A stretch of DNA of 64,000 nt from NCBI GenBank assembly GCA_963921195.1, contig OY992540.1, forward strand, positions 58,350,844 through 58,414,843. Reading direction: 5' to 3'. The position numbers and the translations under genes are program-made. This DNA comes from Pegoplata infirma. Taxonomy: Eukaryota > Arthropoda > Insecta > Diptera > Anthomyiidae. Shown here piece after piece: positions 31,994 through 45,197 of the stretch. The notes under the pieces were generated by a model. It was not told the origin of the DNA. It searched no databases and was given only the letters and a program-made list of their open reading frames with translations. Position 1 is the stretch's first letter. Every line of letters begins with the position of its first letter.

Positions 31994-33372
31994 TAGAGAT
32001 GGGCGCGTGAGTGATTTTTGACTCACACTCGCTCACGACAGGAATTTTTGAATCACGCACACTCCCTCACGAGCATATTTTTTCTACTCACACTCACTCA
32101 CAATCACGTGAGTAAATTTAATACAACTCACACTCACGTGCACTCACGCAAGCTTCACTCACACTCACGTTGACTCACACACACGAAACACTTATTTATA
32201 CAAAAAAAAAAATTTCAAAAACTAAAATTTCAAAAGTCTTTCATAATTTTCAGCAAAATTTAAAGTTCAGCGAAATTGTACATTTTTATACCCTACACCA
32301 CTCTGTGGTACAGGGTATAATGAGTTTGTGCTGATGTTTGTAACTGCCCGAAATATTGGTCCAAGACCTACCTTAAAGTATACCGATCGACTCAGAATTT
32401 CTTTTTGAGTCGATTTAGCGATGTCCGTCCGTCTGTCAGTCCGTCCGTCTGTCCATCTATCGGTTTAAGTACGGTACAGGTCGCATTTTCATTCAATTGA
32501 CTTAAAATTTGAAACTTAAGCATCTTTTGGCCCAAAGACGAAGCCTATTGAAATTGCAGAAAATCGGTCCATGTTAAGACCTAGCCCCCATACAAACGCC
32601 CCCTTTGGATTCGGCTTAAATGACTCATATACAGTTGTATAATAGATATCGCTTAGAAATTTATCAGGTAAACAAATTTTGTATGCATGAGTCACCATTC
32701 CAAATTTCAAAGGAATCGGGTCAGTCCTTCTGGTAGTCCCCATACAAACCACCCTCCCGATATTCACATAATTCCCTCAAAATTCATAAAAATGGTAATA
32801 TTTGATACAAATTTTATTTTTAGGTGTTAAACGTGCACTTTAGTAACCTTATCAAATCGGAATATAATTGAACCATTTTTGGACTTAGTCCCCCATATAA
32901 AAATTTCGGTCTATTAAATCGGTCTATTGACAAAAAATAAACCAATTCCACTAAAATTTGATCTTTGTGTGTTTTCTACTCCAAATAAAGATCTAACAAA
33001 GGACAGATCCAATCGGTCCATGTTTGGACTTGGGACCCATTTTCCGGAAAACACTGGTGTAGGGTATCATATGGTCGGTCTTGACCGACAATAACTTACT
33101 TACTTGTTTTATTTGCTTTTTTCAGGACGAAATTTTAAATTAAGCCATATTTTACAAAATTTTGTTGCTTTTTTTGGTACAAAAGGAAATAAGAAGAGAA
33201 AATAAATCACGCAAGCTCATGCACACTCACTCACGCAAAAATCCTACTTACGCACACTCACTCACGCGTTTTTTTTCTCCACTCACACTCACTCACAATC
33301 ACGTGAGTAAAATTGAAATAAGTCACACTCACGCGTGAATCACGCTCTAATCTGCTCATGTGCCCATCACTA
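31994..33372. mobile_element. hAT-type element, 8-bp duplication GTTGATAT
   Basis: Left TAGAGATGGGCGCGTGAGTG and right inverted CATGTGCCCATCACTA; GTTGATAT exact at 31986-31993 and 33373-33380. Subterminal regions (32000-32180, 33200-33350) are dense in CTCACACTCACGCAC words. It holds a mini-me-like element at 32287-33110. Same family as 36644-37154. Confidence 0.92.
32287..33110 (+). mobile_element. mini-me-like element, second subfamily
   Basis: ATACCCTACACCACTCTGTG hairpin start, GTCCGTCCGTCTGTCAGTCC tract near 32425, AATCGGTCCATGTTAAGACC. End with TGGTGTAGGGTATCATATGG, the hairpin GGTCGGTCTTGACCGAC and TTACTTACTTGTT. The most complete 3' end of this subfamily in the window. Confidence 0.82.
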
Positions 33373-33544
33373 GTTGATATCATGTTTGGTTGATTTACAA
33401 TTGATGTTTGTTGATTTAAATTTGACGATTTTATTTTCTGTGCATGGAATGACGAAGTGATTAGTTAATATGATCGAATGTGCCGTATTTTAAAAAGCTT
33501 TATTTAATCATCAACATATTAAAATTATTCCGCATAAACGAAAT

Positions 33545-33715
33545 TATTTTTCATCAGTTTGATGAAAAGTTTCATCAATTTGATGAAAAGTTTCATAAAT
33601 TTAATGAAAAGTTTCATAAATTTAATGAAAAGTTTCATCAATTTAACAAAAAGTTTTATCAATGTGATAAAAAGTGTTATCACTATAAAAAATTAAGTGG
33701 AAAAATATGAATCAA
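33545..33715. repeat. TTTCATCAATTTGATGAAAAG short tandem words
   Basis: Six or more degenerate units of AGTTTCATCAATTTGATGAA-type sequence, each near-palindromic; related in style to 34893-36137 and 55026-56053. Confidence 0.65.
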
Positions 33716-34890
33716 GTGTGTTCGCTGATATATTTTTCAAATATGATTTAAAAATTTTTTGGCTTTAAAACAAAATACAAAAAGTTTTCCCCCCTACTAT
33801 TGCTATATGCTGAGTTACATGAAAAAAATAAATATAAAAATCATAATTGCTTTTAACATGCAATATGTATTTAAGTATGCTTTTACAACTTTTACCTACT
33901 TTTACAAAACTTTACGGTAATTTACAATGTTGTCAAAACGAATTGGCCAAAATGGTCATACAATTTCTTTAAAATCCGAATCTCAATTGAAATCAAAAAA
34001 ATGTAATTTAAAAAAATATTAAGGAAATTTTCTTTTGAAAAATTTCCAAAAAGCGTCCATTAAATTTAACGAGCTTTTTCTCTTTAATAAATGTCCTGAA
34101 AATATATCACTTTAATTTTATGGTAGACATGAATATTTACATGTCAATTTATAACATTTGTGTTTTTATTTATATGAAAAAAAAAAAAAAAACAGAAAAT
34201 AATAATAAAAAATATGATGAATTATTTAACGCTTGACATTAAGTATATGTATTAAATTTTTTTTTTGATAATATGTATGAATGATGATTTTTATCATATA
34301 AATGTACATATAAAACGCATTTAACATACTTTGTTAATGGGAATATATAATCAACGTAATTAATATACGTATACATTATATAAATACAAGTAGCATATTT
34401 TTAATAATATATAGTATAAAAAAACTAAAGAATAATATAAAAATTATTTAGTAGGAAATATAAATAATGACCGTACACTACAAAAGAAAAACTTTGATGA
34501 CATGAACTTATTAAGCCTCAAGGGCGAAATTTTTATATTGCAAAACTTTCACAACCGCAAGCTGGCTTAATTTTTAAGTTTCTTTAATGTCAAGAACATA
34601 TAAAAAAGTTAGTTTCGCTTAGTTTCCGAGGTATTTTATCCGATAAGCACAAAGCTTTTTTTATATCATAACTCTTCAAAAAATTCCAAAAAATTACGAC
34701 AACCCCATTATAAATTTCAATTGCAATTCAGAAAAGTCCATTTGAATATCAGCAAAGGCGAATTAAAATTCCAAAAAGGTCTTAAACATTTTGAAAAGTG
34801 CAGCTGAAATTAGGAAATGCCCAATTGTCTTTCATAAATAGGCTTTGAGTTTTTAGAGGGAATCTTAAAATTAGTTAACTCTTATTTTTT
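33716..34890. other. intronic DNA, nothing recognised
   Basis: AT-rich sdk intron; no exon, RNA gene or bordered repeat seen. Confidence 0.45.
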
Positions 34891-34892
34891 TA

Positions 34893-36137
34893 CACTCAAA
34901 AAAAAAATGCTTCATCATGTTGATGATACAGTTTCATCACTTGCTGTCATCAATTTTGATGAGAAATTTCTTCATATTGATGAAGCTTTTCTTCAATATG
35001 ATGAAAAATGTCATCGAAATTGATAAAACAAGTGATGACACATTTCATCGTATCATCAAAAAGTGTCATCAATATGCCTTTCAAATGTTTTTTTTTTAAA
35101 TAATTAAAATAATATTAAAATAAATAAAACTATTGAATAAACATATTAAAAAAACAAGTAAGAAAGTTATAGTCGGTCAAGACTATAACATATAACACCC
35201 TACACTAGTGTTTTCAGAAAAATGGTTCCCAAGTCCAAACATGGACTTGGGATCTCTAATTAGTATAGAAAACACACACAGACAAAATGTTAGTGGAATT
35301 GGCTTATTTTTGTTTCCAATTGACCGATTTAACATAATATCGGTCGAAATTTTTATAAAGGGGACCAAGTCCAAAAATGATCTGAATATATTCAGAAAAA
35401 GTAAGTTAACAAAGTACACCTTTAGCACCTAAAAACAAAATTTTAATCAAATATTTTTAACTTTCATGAATTTTGAGAGATTCATGTGAATATCGGGAGG
35501 ATGGTTTGTATAAGGACTACAAGAGGAACTGGTCCGAATCCTTTAAAATTTGGAATGATAACTTATGTATACAAAAAACGATTACCTACCAAATTTCGAA
35601 ATGGTACCTGTTATAATACGCTAATAAGAGTCACTTGAGTCAAATTAAAGGGACGTTTGTATGGGGGCTAGGTCTAAACATGGACCGATTTTTCCCAAGG
35701 CTTCGTCCTTGGGGCAAAAGAAGCTTAAGTTTCAAATTTCAGCCAAATTGGTTGATAATTGCGATATGTATCGTGTTTACAACGTTTACAAGGACGGACG
35801 GACAGACAGACGGACGGAGAGACATCGCTAAATCGACTCAAAAAGTTATTCTGAGGTGATCGGTATACTTAAAGGTGGGTCTAGGACCAATATTTCGAGT
35901 AGTTACAAACATCAGCACAAACTCATTATACCCTGTACCACAGAGTAGTGTAGGGTATAATAAAAAAAAAAAATAAAAAAAACAATAAAAAAAAATAAAA
36001 AAAAAATCCTGCATGTTGTTGATGACACACACCGCTTTATCATATTGATGACAAGTTACATTGGACGAAAAATGATGTAACAATTCATCATATTGATGTA
36101 ACTTTTCATCAATATGAAGAACCTTTTTCTCTGGGTG
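34893..36137. mobile_element. CACYC-TIR foldback (ATCAATATGATGAA words) with TA duplication
   Basis: Left CACTCAAAAAAAAAATGCTT, right TCTCTGGGTG; TA at 34891-34892 and 36138-36139. Arms are made of CATCATATTGATG-type near-palindromic words. A mini-me-like element (35154-35962) is inserted. An inverted relative is at 55026-56053, sharing ACATTGGACGAAAAATGATG. Confidence 0.8.
35154..35962 (-). mobile_element. mini-me-like element, second subfamily
   Basis: ACAAGTAAGAAAGTTATAGT, hairpin GTCGGTCAAGACTATAAC, CACCCTACACTAGTG. It continues with the GGACCGATTTTTCCCAAGGC block and GACGGACAGACAGACGGACG, and ends with CCCTGTACCACAGAGTAGTG / TAGGGTATAAT. Inverted relative to 32287-33110. Confidence 0.82.
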
Positions 36138-36169
36138 TACTAAAGCTTTTATTCACCTCAATAAATTTT

Positions 36170-36640
36170 CACGAAATTTTCAAGAAAACTACTAACAATA
36201 TTTTGGATTTTTTAAAAATGAGAAATAAAAAAACAAATACCTTGCGTTACATTATTTAAATTAATTTTGGCATGCTGAGTATGAATATAAAAATTTCTGA
36301 AATCGGTCGAGCTGTTTTCTAGATACCGCCATTTGAAATTTGTTAAACAATTTCTAAAAATTAAGATTTTTCCTACGTGCAAGAAATTAAAAAAAAAACT
36401 CAACATTTATTTTACTGGATATTTTATGGAGACAAACTTTCATTTAAAATTAATTTGAGCCAGCACATTTTATTAACCAATGGCGCTCTTTGAGCAAATT
36501 TTAGAGTTTTTGGTGAAAATTTTTTAAAAAACCAAAACTTTGATCAAAAGGCGCTAGGGTTAAAATGATTGGATTTGACTTAAATTAACTTTAAAACTTT
36601 AAAGCTTTTATTAAGCTCTATTAAAAAATATTTATATTTA
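36170..36640. repeat. unclassified repeat with TTTGATCAAAAGGCGC
   Basis: GACAAACTTTCATTTAAAAT, CAATGGCGCTC, CAAAACTTTGATCAAAAGGC and GATTGGATTTGACTTAAATT are repeated with changes at 60597-60760 and partly at 27440-27530. Interspersed family, borders unknown. Confidence 0.5.
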
Positions 36641-36643
36641 TAT

Positions 36644-37154
36644 AAGAGATGGGCGCGTGAGTGAATTTTGACTCACGCACGCTCACGAAATAAAAATATT
36701 ACTCACGCACGATCACGCACGAACTTTTTTTTTTCTGCTCACGTTCACGCACGCTCACGTGAGTAACTAAATTTTTTCTCACGCTCAAGAAAAAATTACG
36801 CTCACGAAGACTCACTAAATTAAAATAAACAAATTTTTATTTTATTTTTCGATTTTTTGCACAAAAAGAATTTAAATTCCTAAAAACAATCATATACATT
36901 TATTTAAATCACAATTTGGTATTAATTACCCTCTAAATTCAACATGTTGACGATTTTCTTTCTTTTTTCTGTTTCAGACAGCACAAAACAATCACGCAAA
37001 CTTACGTGAAAAAAATTGCTCACGCGCACTCACGCACGAAACTATTTTTTCTAATCACGCGCACTCACGATCACGTGAGTAAAAATAAATTTCACTCACG
37101 ATCACGCGTAAATCACGTGAATCACGAAAAATTCGTGTCACGCGCGCATCTCTA
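36644..37154. mobile_element. hAT-type MITE, 8-bp duplication ATTTATAT
   Basis: Left AAGAGATGGGCGCGTGAGTG, right inverted CACGCGCGCATCTCTA; ATTTATAT exact at 36636-36643 and 37155-37162. CTCACGCACGCTCACG words fill both subterminal regions. Short relative of 31994-33372 without an inner insertion. Confidence 0.9.
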
Positions 37155-37354
37155 ATTTATATTATTATAATTTTTAAATTTCTTGAACGTTTGAAGAACC
37201 GCCATTTTTTTTTTCAAATAGCGATATCTAGAAAACCGTTTGAACGATTTTAATTTGTTTTGGATATTTGTGTGCAACGCATCAAAATTAATAAAAACAA
37301 TTTGTCGCAAGACAAACTTTTTTAAAAAAATGTTAAAAACGCAAATCCTTGATC

Positions 37355-37475
37355 GCCAGGCGCAACGGGTTAGGCTAGGTTGGATGGGCGTTCGCCACTT
37401 GGCGAATTCACTAGGAGACCAAAAGGCCCATTGTGATTTCCTTTGGGGAATCGGGTTAGTTTTATTCGATTGACC
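37355..37475. mobile_element. possible LINE untranslated-region fragment
   Basis: GGGTTAGGCTAGGTTGGATG, then GGCGAATTCACTAGGAGACC and GGCCCATTGTGATTTCC resemble leader sequences commonly found with fly LINEs. No coding part is attached. Low certainty. Confidence 0.35.
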
Positions 37476-37499
37476 ACAAATTTGTAACATATTTTAATA

Positions 37500-37960
37500 C
37501 ACATGCAAACACACACATACCAGGATGTAAACACTTAACAGAAAATACAATAACAATAACTTTTTTCAATGATTATATAATTTTTGTTGGTTGTTGTTAT
37601 TCATAAACTTCCGTTTTCTAACCTTATAGTACTTTATAGAAAATGATCCTCATCATCACCATTGTGAATTTAGTAGAGAAGAAGCTTTTAAACTTTTATT
37701 TGAACTTTATGAGAGAATTTTGCAAAATATGTTTTCAAGAAGTTTTCTAATTTATACACTTAAAGAAAAAAGTTACAAAATGAATGTAAAATTTATAAAA
37801 AAAAAATAGAAAAAATGCATTCTTTTCTACTCTGTAGAAAATATAGTTAAAATTCAGCACTAAAGTGGTTATTTTCGCGACATGGCCATCTATGTACTTC
37901 TAATATTTGAACCACTTCCATCTACTTCCCCAAGTAGTTCTTATCTTTTTAAATCTACAC
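37500..37960. other. intronic DNA, nothing recognised
   Basis: AT-rich sdk intron; nothing supported. Confidence 0.4.
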
Positions 37961-38280
37961 TAAAAAAAAAAAAACCTTGTCACGAGAATTTCTTGTAAGT
38001 ATTATCGCATCAAAAAAGTTGTAAATTTACAGTTTTATTAGTAAAAAGCTTGTAAATTTTTTTTGTAATTTAAACTACAAAAAAATGTACAAGCTTCACA
38101 AGTTTTTTACCAATAAAATTGTTATTTTTACTTGGAATTCTCGTAAAATAGGAGTTAGCAAATTCTTGGGTAGAAAGAATGTTATTTTTTTATAATTTTA
38201 AAGCACTCCACCAGAAAGTCGTAATGATTTTTTTTCATAAAAAAAAAAATAGTTAAAACTAAATTTTAGACGTACACTCT
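37961..38280. repeat. GTAAATTTAC-family MITE copy
   Basis: ACACTAAAAAAAAAAAAACC start, CACGAGAATTTCTTGTAAG, GTTGTAAATTTACAGTTTTA and TTACTTGGAATTCTCGTAAA; same blocks as 44190-46486. The right border is unclear. Confidence 0.55.
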
Positions 38281-38748
38281 TAAAAATGCTTGTACACTTA
38301 CTATTATAAATTGGGTAAATTTTTCTTGAATAGCATGCAATATAAGCGCAAAGTGCGTAAAATAATTTTAAACAAATTAAACACAGCGTATTATAAATAT
38401 TATCCGCTAATTCAAATATTTTACACACAAAGTGTAAATAAAGTTGTCGATCAACATACCAGAAATTTAAACGTTGGAATTTTGTTGGACAAAACTTTCT
38501 AGAACGACTGCTTCTCGTCCCCTTATCAATAATAAAAGAACATTTAAACGTTTAAAGTTGATGAATTTTTTAGGAACGGCTCCCCTCCCCTTGAGAAGGG
38601 CAGGCTTGTGAAAATTTTCCAAAAATATCTTCTTTCATCCCTAATAGACCAAACCATAATAAAAACTCCCAAAAAATTTAATTATTTATTAATATTTTTT
38701 CATGTTTTGTATTTTTTCAGAAATAAAACGCCAAATAAAAGTACAAGC

Positions 38749-39515
38749 TTCCGTAGCTCAGTGGTTAATAGTGTTTGGGGTCCGGGAATTCCCGGGAATA
38801 GACTGACGGGAATTCCCGGGAATTTTTACAATTTTTCCCGGGAAATCCGGGAATTTTATAAAATAAACCATTTTACATAAAAAACGTTTACTTTAATTTA
38901 ATTTTTAATATTTTTTTACATACATTTTTTATAGTTTTTCTATTTGGAAGAACAGTGCAAATATATATTCATAGGAAAACTGACCAAGTGTAAAAAGTAT
39001 GACATTAACATGAAAAAATATAAAAAGTCAAAAAATATTCGGTTAATGATAATTTTGCTAAGACTGTCAAACAAATATAAAAATTTTTAACCTAAAATTT
39101 ACATTTCCAGAACAAATATTAAAAGTGCTGCCAACTATATTAGTTTTTGCTCAAATAACGCAGTTTTAAAGTGTTTTGCGATTTTTAGCTATTTTTTGCG
39201 ATTTTTTGTGGGGAAAAAAGTTGCAATATTTTTTTTTTTTTTTGTTTTATTGTATTTCAGGATTTTTAACTTTTATTTTTTTATTTTTTATGTTTTAATT
39301 AATTGTTTATCTGCAATAAAACTGTTTTTAATAAAAAGTTGGTCAAATTTTAATGTTTTTTATAATTTATATTAATAATGAAAATTTCCCGGGATTCCCG
39401 GGATTATTTTTTCCCCGTTTCCCGGGAAATTGAAAAGTCCGGGAATTCCCAAACACTAGTGGTTAAGTAGTGTTGTTTCAAATCGAAAGGTGGCGAGTTT
39501 GATGATGGCTGGCGC
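38749..39515 (+). other. tRNA-like sequence split by a hAT insertion
   Basis: CTTCCGTAGCTCAGTGGTTAA (38749-38768, a good D arm/A box) is followed, after the insertion at 38769-39458 and its duplicated GTGGTTAA, by GTAGTGTTGTTTCAAATCG and a B-box-like GCGAGTTTGATGATGGC. The A box is canonical; the T loop is degenerate. tRNA-derived. Confidence 0.55.
38769..39458. mobile_element. hAT-type MITE, 8-bp duplication GTGGTTAA
   Basis: TAGTGTTTGGGG and the inverted CCCAAACACTA ends; GTGGTTAA exact at 38761-38768 and 39459-39466. GGGAATTCCCGGG words are clustered at both ends (38783-38855, 39385-39450). No protein. Confidence 0.92.
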
Positions 39516-40182
39516 CCAGTGTTACCATATATCAAGATTTATCTTTTTTTGCAAGTTTTTTGAGGTCCTAAAAAGATTTTTTTCTGAAGAAAAGATTTTT
39601 GGAAAGGTAAAAACAAAAATTTAATTTCTAAATAAGCTCAAATTACCTGAGAAATATTTTTTTTTATAAATTTAATATTATTTTTTCATTCTACGCTATA
39701 CTGTAACTTGTTTTTTATGTTAAAATTGAATTTAAAATACAATTTGTGAGTTTTTTATTATGATTTAAATACTTTTTTCAAAAAAAAAGTTTTTTTTTAC
39801 AAAAAAAAACCTCTCTTTAACTTAAATTGACCACTAGTGGTCAATTTATTTAATTTACACATGCAGAGTAAAACTACCGAATTTCTAGTAGGAGTCCAGT
39901 TTCCTACTATAAATTGTGTAAATTTCAACAAATTTTAATAAGAGTGTATTATATTTTAATATTTCAAAAAGTCGCATTGTGGTAAAATGGTGGATTTCCA
40001 AATTGGAAATTCCTTTGCAAAGTTAACAAACTTTTCTTGTTGCATTTTCATAAGTGTAGTTTCAACACATAATGTTACACCTATTTTATGTATGGCTCTT
40101 GGTATATGTACGTATGTTTAAAAGTTTACACAGAAAGTAAACATATTTCTTTACCTTAAACCATAAAAAAGAAAAAAAAAAC
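39516..40182. other. intronic DNA, nothing recognised
   Basis: AT-rich; a GACCACTAGTGGTC palindrome at about 39829. No gene seen. Confidence 0.4.
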
Positions 40183-40489
40183 AAGTAAATTTCGGCCTAG
40201 CCGAATATATTGATACTCTCCACAATGTAAAAAGATTATTGAAAAAAAAAAAAAAAATATTAAAAAAAAAAAAATATTGAAACAAATTTAAAAAAAAAAA
40301 TTGTGAAATTTTTGTTTTAAAGAAATTGGTAAAAGAAATTAATTTAGACGTAAAAAAAATTTCCGCAAAAAAAAGTTAATTTTGATATAAAAAAAATTGC
40401 CGCAGAAAAAAATTTTAAGGTGAAAAAAATGGATAATATATTTTGTTAATTTTCCATTTTTTTTTTTTGGTAATTTTACATTTTTTTTG

Positions 40490-40855
40490 TTAAATGTCCA
40501 AATTTCCAAGGTAACAAAAAAAATTAGTAAAATCACGTGAATTTCTTGTAAGCTTTATTCGGGTCAAAAAAGTTCTAAATTTACAATTTTATTGGTAGAA
40601 ACCTTGTCAAAAAAACTCGTAATTTTTACTTGGAATTCTCGTAAAATAGTAGGTAGCAAAAAATCTAGTAACGTTACGCGAACTTCTGGTAAATTTTATC
40701 GTGTCAAAAAAGTTGTAAATTTACAATTTTGTTGGTAAAAATCTTGTAAAATTACAAAAATACTCGTAATTTTTACTAAAAATTCTCGTAAAATAGGAGG
40801 TAGTAAAAAATAAAAGTTTTTCTTGTCATTTTAAAAGGTTTTTTTTGAGTGTTTC
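40490..40855. repeat. GTAAATTTAC-family copy
   Basis: CACGTGAATTTCTTGTAAGC, TAAATTTACAATTTTATTGG, TACTTGGAATTCTCGTAAAA and a second round from 40670, ending TTTTTTGAGTG at about 40850. Confidence 0.6.
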
Positions 40856-41050
40856 TTATTCTGTTTTGTGGGCGAAAGAATTTTTTTGTTTTAAAAAAAA
40901 GTTTGCATTTTGCGTTTTAAGGTTATGTGGAAATGCATCAACATTTTTGGGGTTTCCTCATGTTTTCGTTCATAACTTTTGAACCGCTTAACCGATATCG
41001 CTAAAATGCAATATAAAAGTTCTCGAAGCAACAAAAAGTAAATATATTTA

Positions 41051-41860
41051 CACTCAAAATATTTTGTAGGCAAAAACAAAAGAAAAACACACTTAAAACA
41101 AGTGAATAAACAATTGAAAACCATCCCAGTAATTATTCATTTCTTTTAACAAACATCAACATTTATTTTTTACTGTTGACAAAATTTTCTAAAATAAATA
41201 ACATTAAACATTAAAAAATTACGTTTTTTTTCACTCTTTTTTACCAACAAATTCGAAAAAAATAACCAACGAAAACATTAAAAATTAATGATAGTTCTGT
41301 TATTTTTACCAACAAATTTCAAAAAAATAACCTACGAAAACAATAAAAATTAATGATTTCGTAGGTAATTTTTTACAATTTTTTATTGAAATATTTTTTT
41401 TAAAAATTTTTAATAAAATTTTTGGGGAATCGATCCCGCAATCAACTACATTCTGGCCAGACACTCTAACCATCGTACCAAAGTCACTTGATACAGACAT
41501 GTTTTTATATTTCTATAAATAATTTTTTGATTTTTTTTTTCTACAAAAAATAACTGACTTACGTAGGTAAAAACTAATGATATTTCATTAAAAAATACCA
41601 ACAATTAAAAAAAAAATTACTTACACAAATCATTAAGAATCAAAAGAATAATCAGTAGTTTTTACTTACAGAACAAAAATAAATGACTTTAAAAATTGAA
41701 TGTTAATGAAAGTCTTTATTTTTTAGTGCGTTATTTTTGAAACAAAGGACTGAAGTAGTCATTAATAAAAACTGAACATCAAACAAATGTTTTTTCTTTT
41801 AAAAACGACTAAACGGAAAACTTTTTAAATAAACTACAAACAGTTAATGTTTTAGAATTG
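41051..41860. mobile_element. CACTC-end element arm (AAAATTAATGATT words) with tRNA-like core
   Basis: CACTCAAAATATTTTGTAGG at 41051 after TA. Interior words ACCAACAAATT and AAAAATTAATGAT. An inverted relative of this arm is at about 46550-46907 (ACCTACAAAATATTTTAAG). It interrupts the mini-me at 40183-41944. The right terminus is diverged. Confidence 0.55.
41412..41500 (-). other. tRNA-like sequence (A box and B box)
   Basis: The minus strand reads TTTGGTACGATGGTTAGAGTG (A-box/D-arm-like) and, about 30 bases later, TGCGGGATCGATTCCCCA (B box with paired T stem). The acceptor stem is not closed. It lies inside the element at 41051-41860. Confidence 0.5.
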
Positions 41861-42288
41861 ATCACTGATCAATAATAATTTTACCTTATGCGGTCCCAGA
41901 CCAATATTTCGATGAGTTACAAACGAAATGACAAACTCATGTAACAAAAAATAAATAAAAGTACAAGCAACTTTTAACTTGTCCACACATATTCTGCAGT
42001 AACTTTTGCCACGTTAACAAACACCCTTTAATAACCAAACCAATAAACTTCACATATGGAGCTTTTCATTTCAATTTTACCACAAAAAAAAATTTTTGTT
42101 CGATTAAAGTCAAACTTACAGAGCTTTTCGATATATGAAACAACCAAATCGTGGTACCAACGTTTTAGCTTTTTCGGAAAAATGGGCGTAGTCAAACATG
42201 GTGAAAAAATGTAAATTTCCATCGACCAAAACAAAAAATATATTGTTAAAAAACAAGGAATATTGGTAAAACGGGATGATGAGACTTT

Positions 42289-43558
<1,270 letters not shown>

Positions 43559-44189
43559 GTAATTCGACATGTTTTTTTTTTTTGTGTACTCTCAGAAAAT
43601 TTGACATTTTCCAGAAAATTTAATGAATTTACATTTAAAATTTAAAAAAATAAAAGATTAAAAATGGGGTGCTTTTTTGCTTCATCGATTTTTAAATTTA
43701 ATTTGGGAAATTCAGCCATAGTTCTGAATTTTTTCCAAGAACAAATAATTCCCTTGCAAAAATTATCTATAAAATGATGTAATGCAAAAATTGCTTAATT
43801 TTGTCATATTGCTCAATTTTGTCATATTTTAAAACAGAAAGCTCTGTAAATTTATTTCAGATCCAAAAACATTTTTTTTTCGAGGTACGTTTGAAATGGA
43901 AAGATCCATAAACAAACTTACACAAAGACAAATTCATGTTCAAAATGGTGCATATAAACTTTGCAACCATGATATGCAACCAACAGTTAGTTAAAGTTTC
44001 TTGTAGCCTTCTAAGTAGAGTTTCTACTTGTATTTTTATTTTTTTTGTCGAAAATCCTTTACTAATCGCATGCCATGACTCTGTATAAGTGTTACACATT
44101 AAATACACAACAACACGCAAACAATATAAAAAAATAAAAAAAAAATATCTTCAAAAATTGTTATGCTTTAAAATTGCTTAAAGAAAAAG
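43559..44189. other. intronic DNA, nothing recognised
   Basis: AT-rich sdk intron with no bordered repeat or coding signal I can support. Confidence 0.4.
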
Positions 44190-45197
44190 TACACGGTTTC
44201 CAGTGAAAATGAAAAAAAAGTAACTTTGTAAAACGACAAGAAAAGCTTGCAATTTTTATTTTTTGCTACCTCCTATTGAACAAGAATTCCTGGTAAAAAT
44301 TACGAGCTTTTTTGTAATATTACGAGGATCTCTCGTGACTTTACAGGAGTTTTTGCTACCTCCCATTTTACGAGAACTGCTAGTAAATAATACGAGCTTT
44401 TTTGTAATTTTACAAGCTTTTTACCAATAAAATTGTAAATTTAGAACTTTTTTGACGCTATAAAACTTACACTCAAAATAATACATTAGTAGATTTACTA
44501 TTTTTTTTTGCTAATGCTAGAAAGCTAACTTTTAGCAAATTTTTAGTTGAGATTAGCATTCTAGCAAAAATATCTTGTAAACTTCATTTAGCGCATTAGC
44601 AATTTTAAACAAAATTTGAACTAATTTTTTTTGCTAAATTTAAAATTGAGTTGACAAATTTTTACAAGTTTTTTTGCTAATATTAGCAAAATAAATGGTA
44701 ATTTTTTTTTTATTTTTAGAAAACTTAAAATAGCGCTATCTCAGAAACTAAGCCAGATAGAGCAAAATGGAGGCCATGTTTGGTTCTCGGGCTCTTCATA
44801 GTATCGCCGGTCCTCTTCACATGTGTGGACCCTAATGGGTCCTAACTTTGGATCCAAAAAAGTTAGCATTCCCGAAAATTATCTCGGTAAATATTGCCGA
44901 CACAACAAAAAGTCCAAAAGCATTTTTGTAGCTCTCAACACGTAGAACAAGACCACAAAATAATCAAAAGCTCTCCGAGTAATAATTTTGAAGTTATCGA
45001 GTTTTGTAATTCTCAAAACCCCAGTGGTCCCCTAAAATCATGTATCTCAAAAACTAAGCAAGGTAGAGCGAAACGCACACAAATTTTGGATCAAAAACTA
45101 TGAAGATTTTTAAGGAACCCAACTAGGTCTAGGCCCATCGGGGTCTGTACCTATCGGGTCCGAACCCAATAGGGTCCTCAAATGTGAATGAACTAAC

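Larger units (their letters stand above)
31596..33443. mobile_element. TIR MITE (CACAGAAAAAAA ends, TTGTTGA words) holding a hAT
   Basis: Left CACAGAAAAAAACAAATTG and right TTTATTTTCTGTG are inverted. The arms repeat AACAAACACAATTTGTTGAT and TTGATTTAAATTTGAC words. The hAT 31994-33372 sits inside; the original element was about 460 bp. Confidence 0.65.
40183..41944 (-). mobile_element. mini-me/DINE-like copy broken by two insertions
   Basis: ACAAGTAAATTTCGGCCTAGCC at 40183 and CTCTCCAC follow the family start; GAACCGCTTAACCGATATCG is at about 40981; GATCACTGATCAATAAT and CGGTCCCAGACCAATATTTC are at 41861-41915. The gaps are a GTAAATTTAC-type element (about 40490-40855) and a CACTC element (41051-about 41860). 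The GTCY tract has been lost. Confidence 0.65.

Noticed and set aside
32516..35859. Frames of 74-84 residues with FVWGLGLNMDR
   Set aside because: The same frame appears in two copies of the mini-me-like subfamily as part of the repeat, with differing length and no start context; not a gene.
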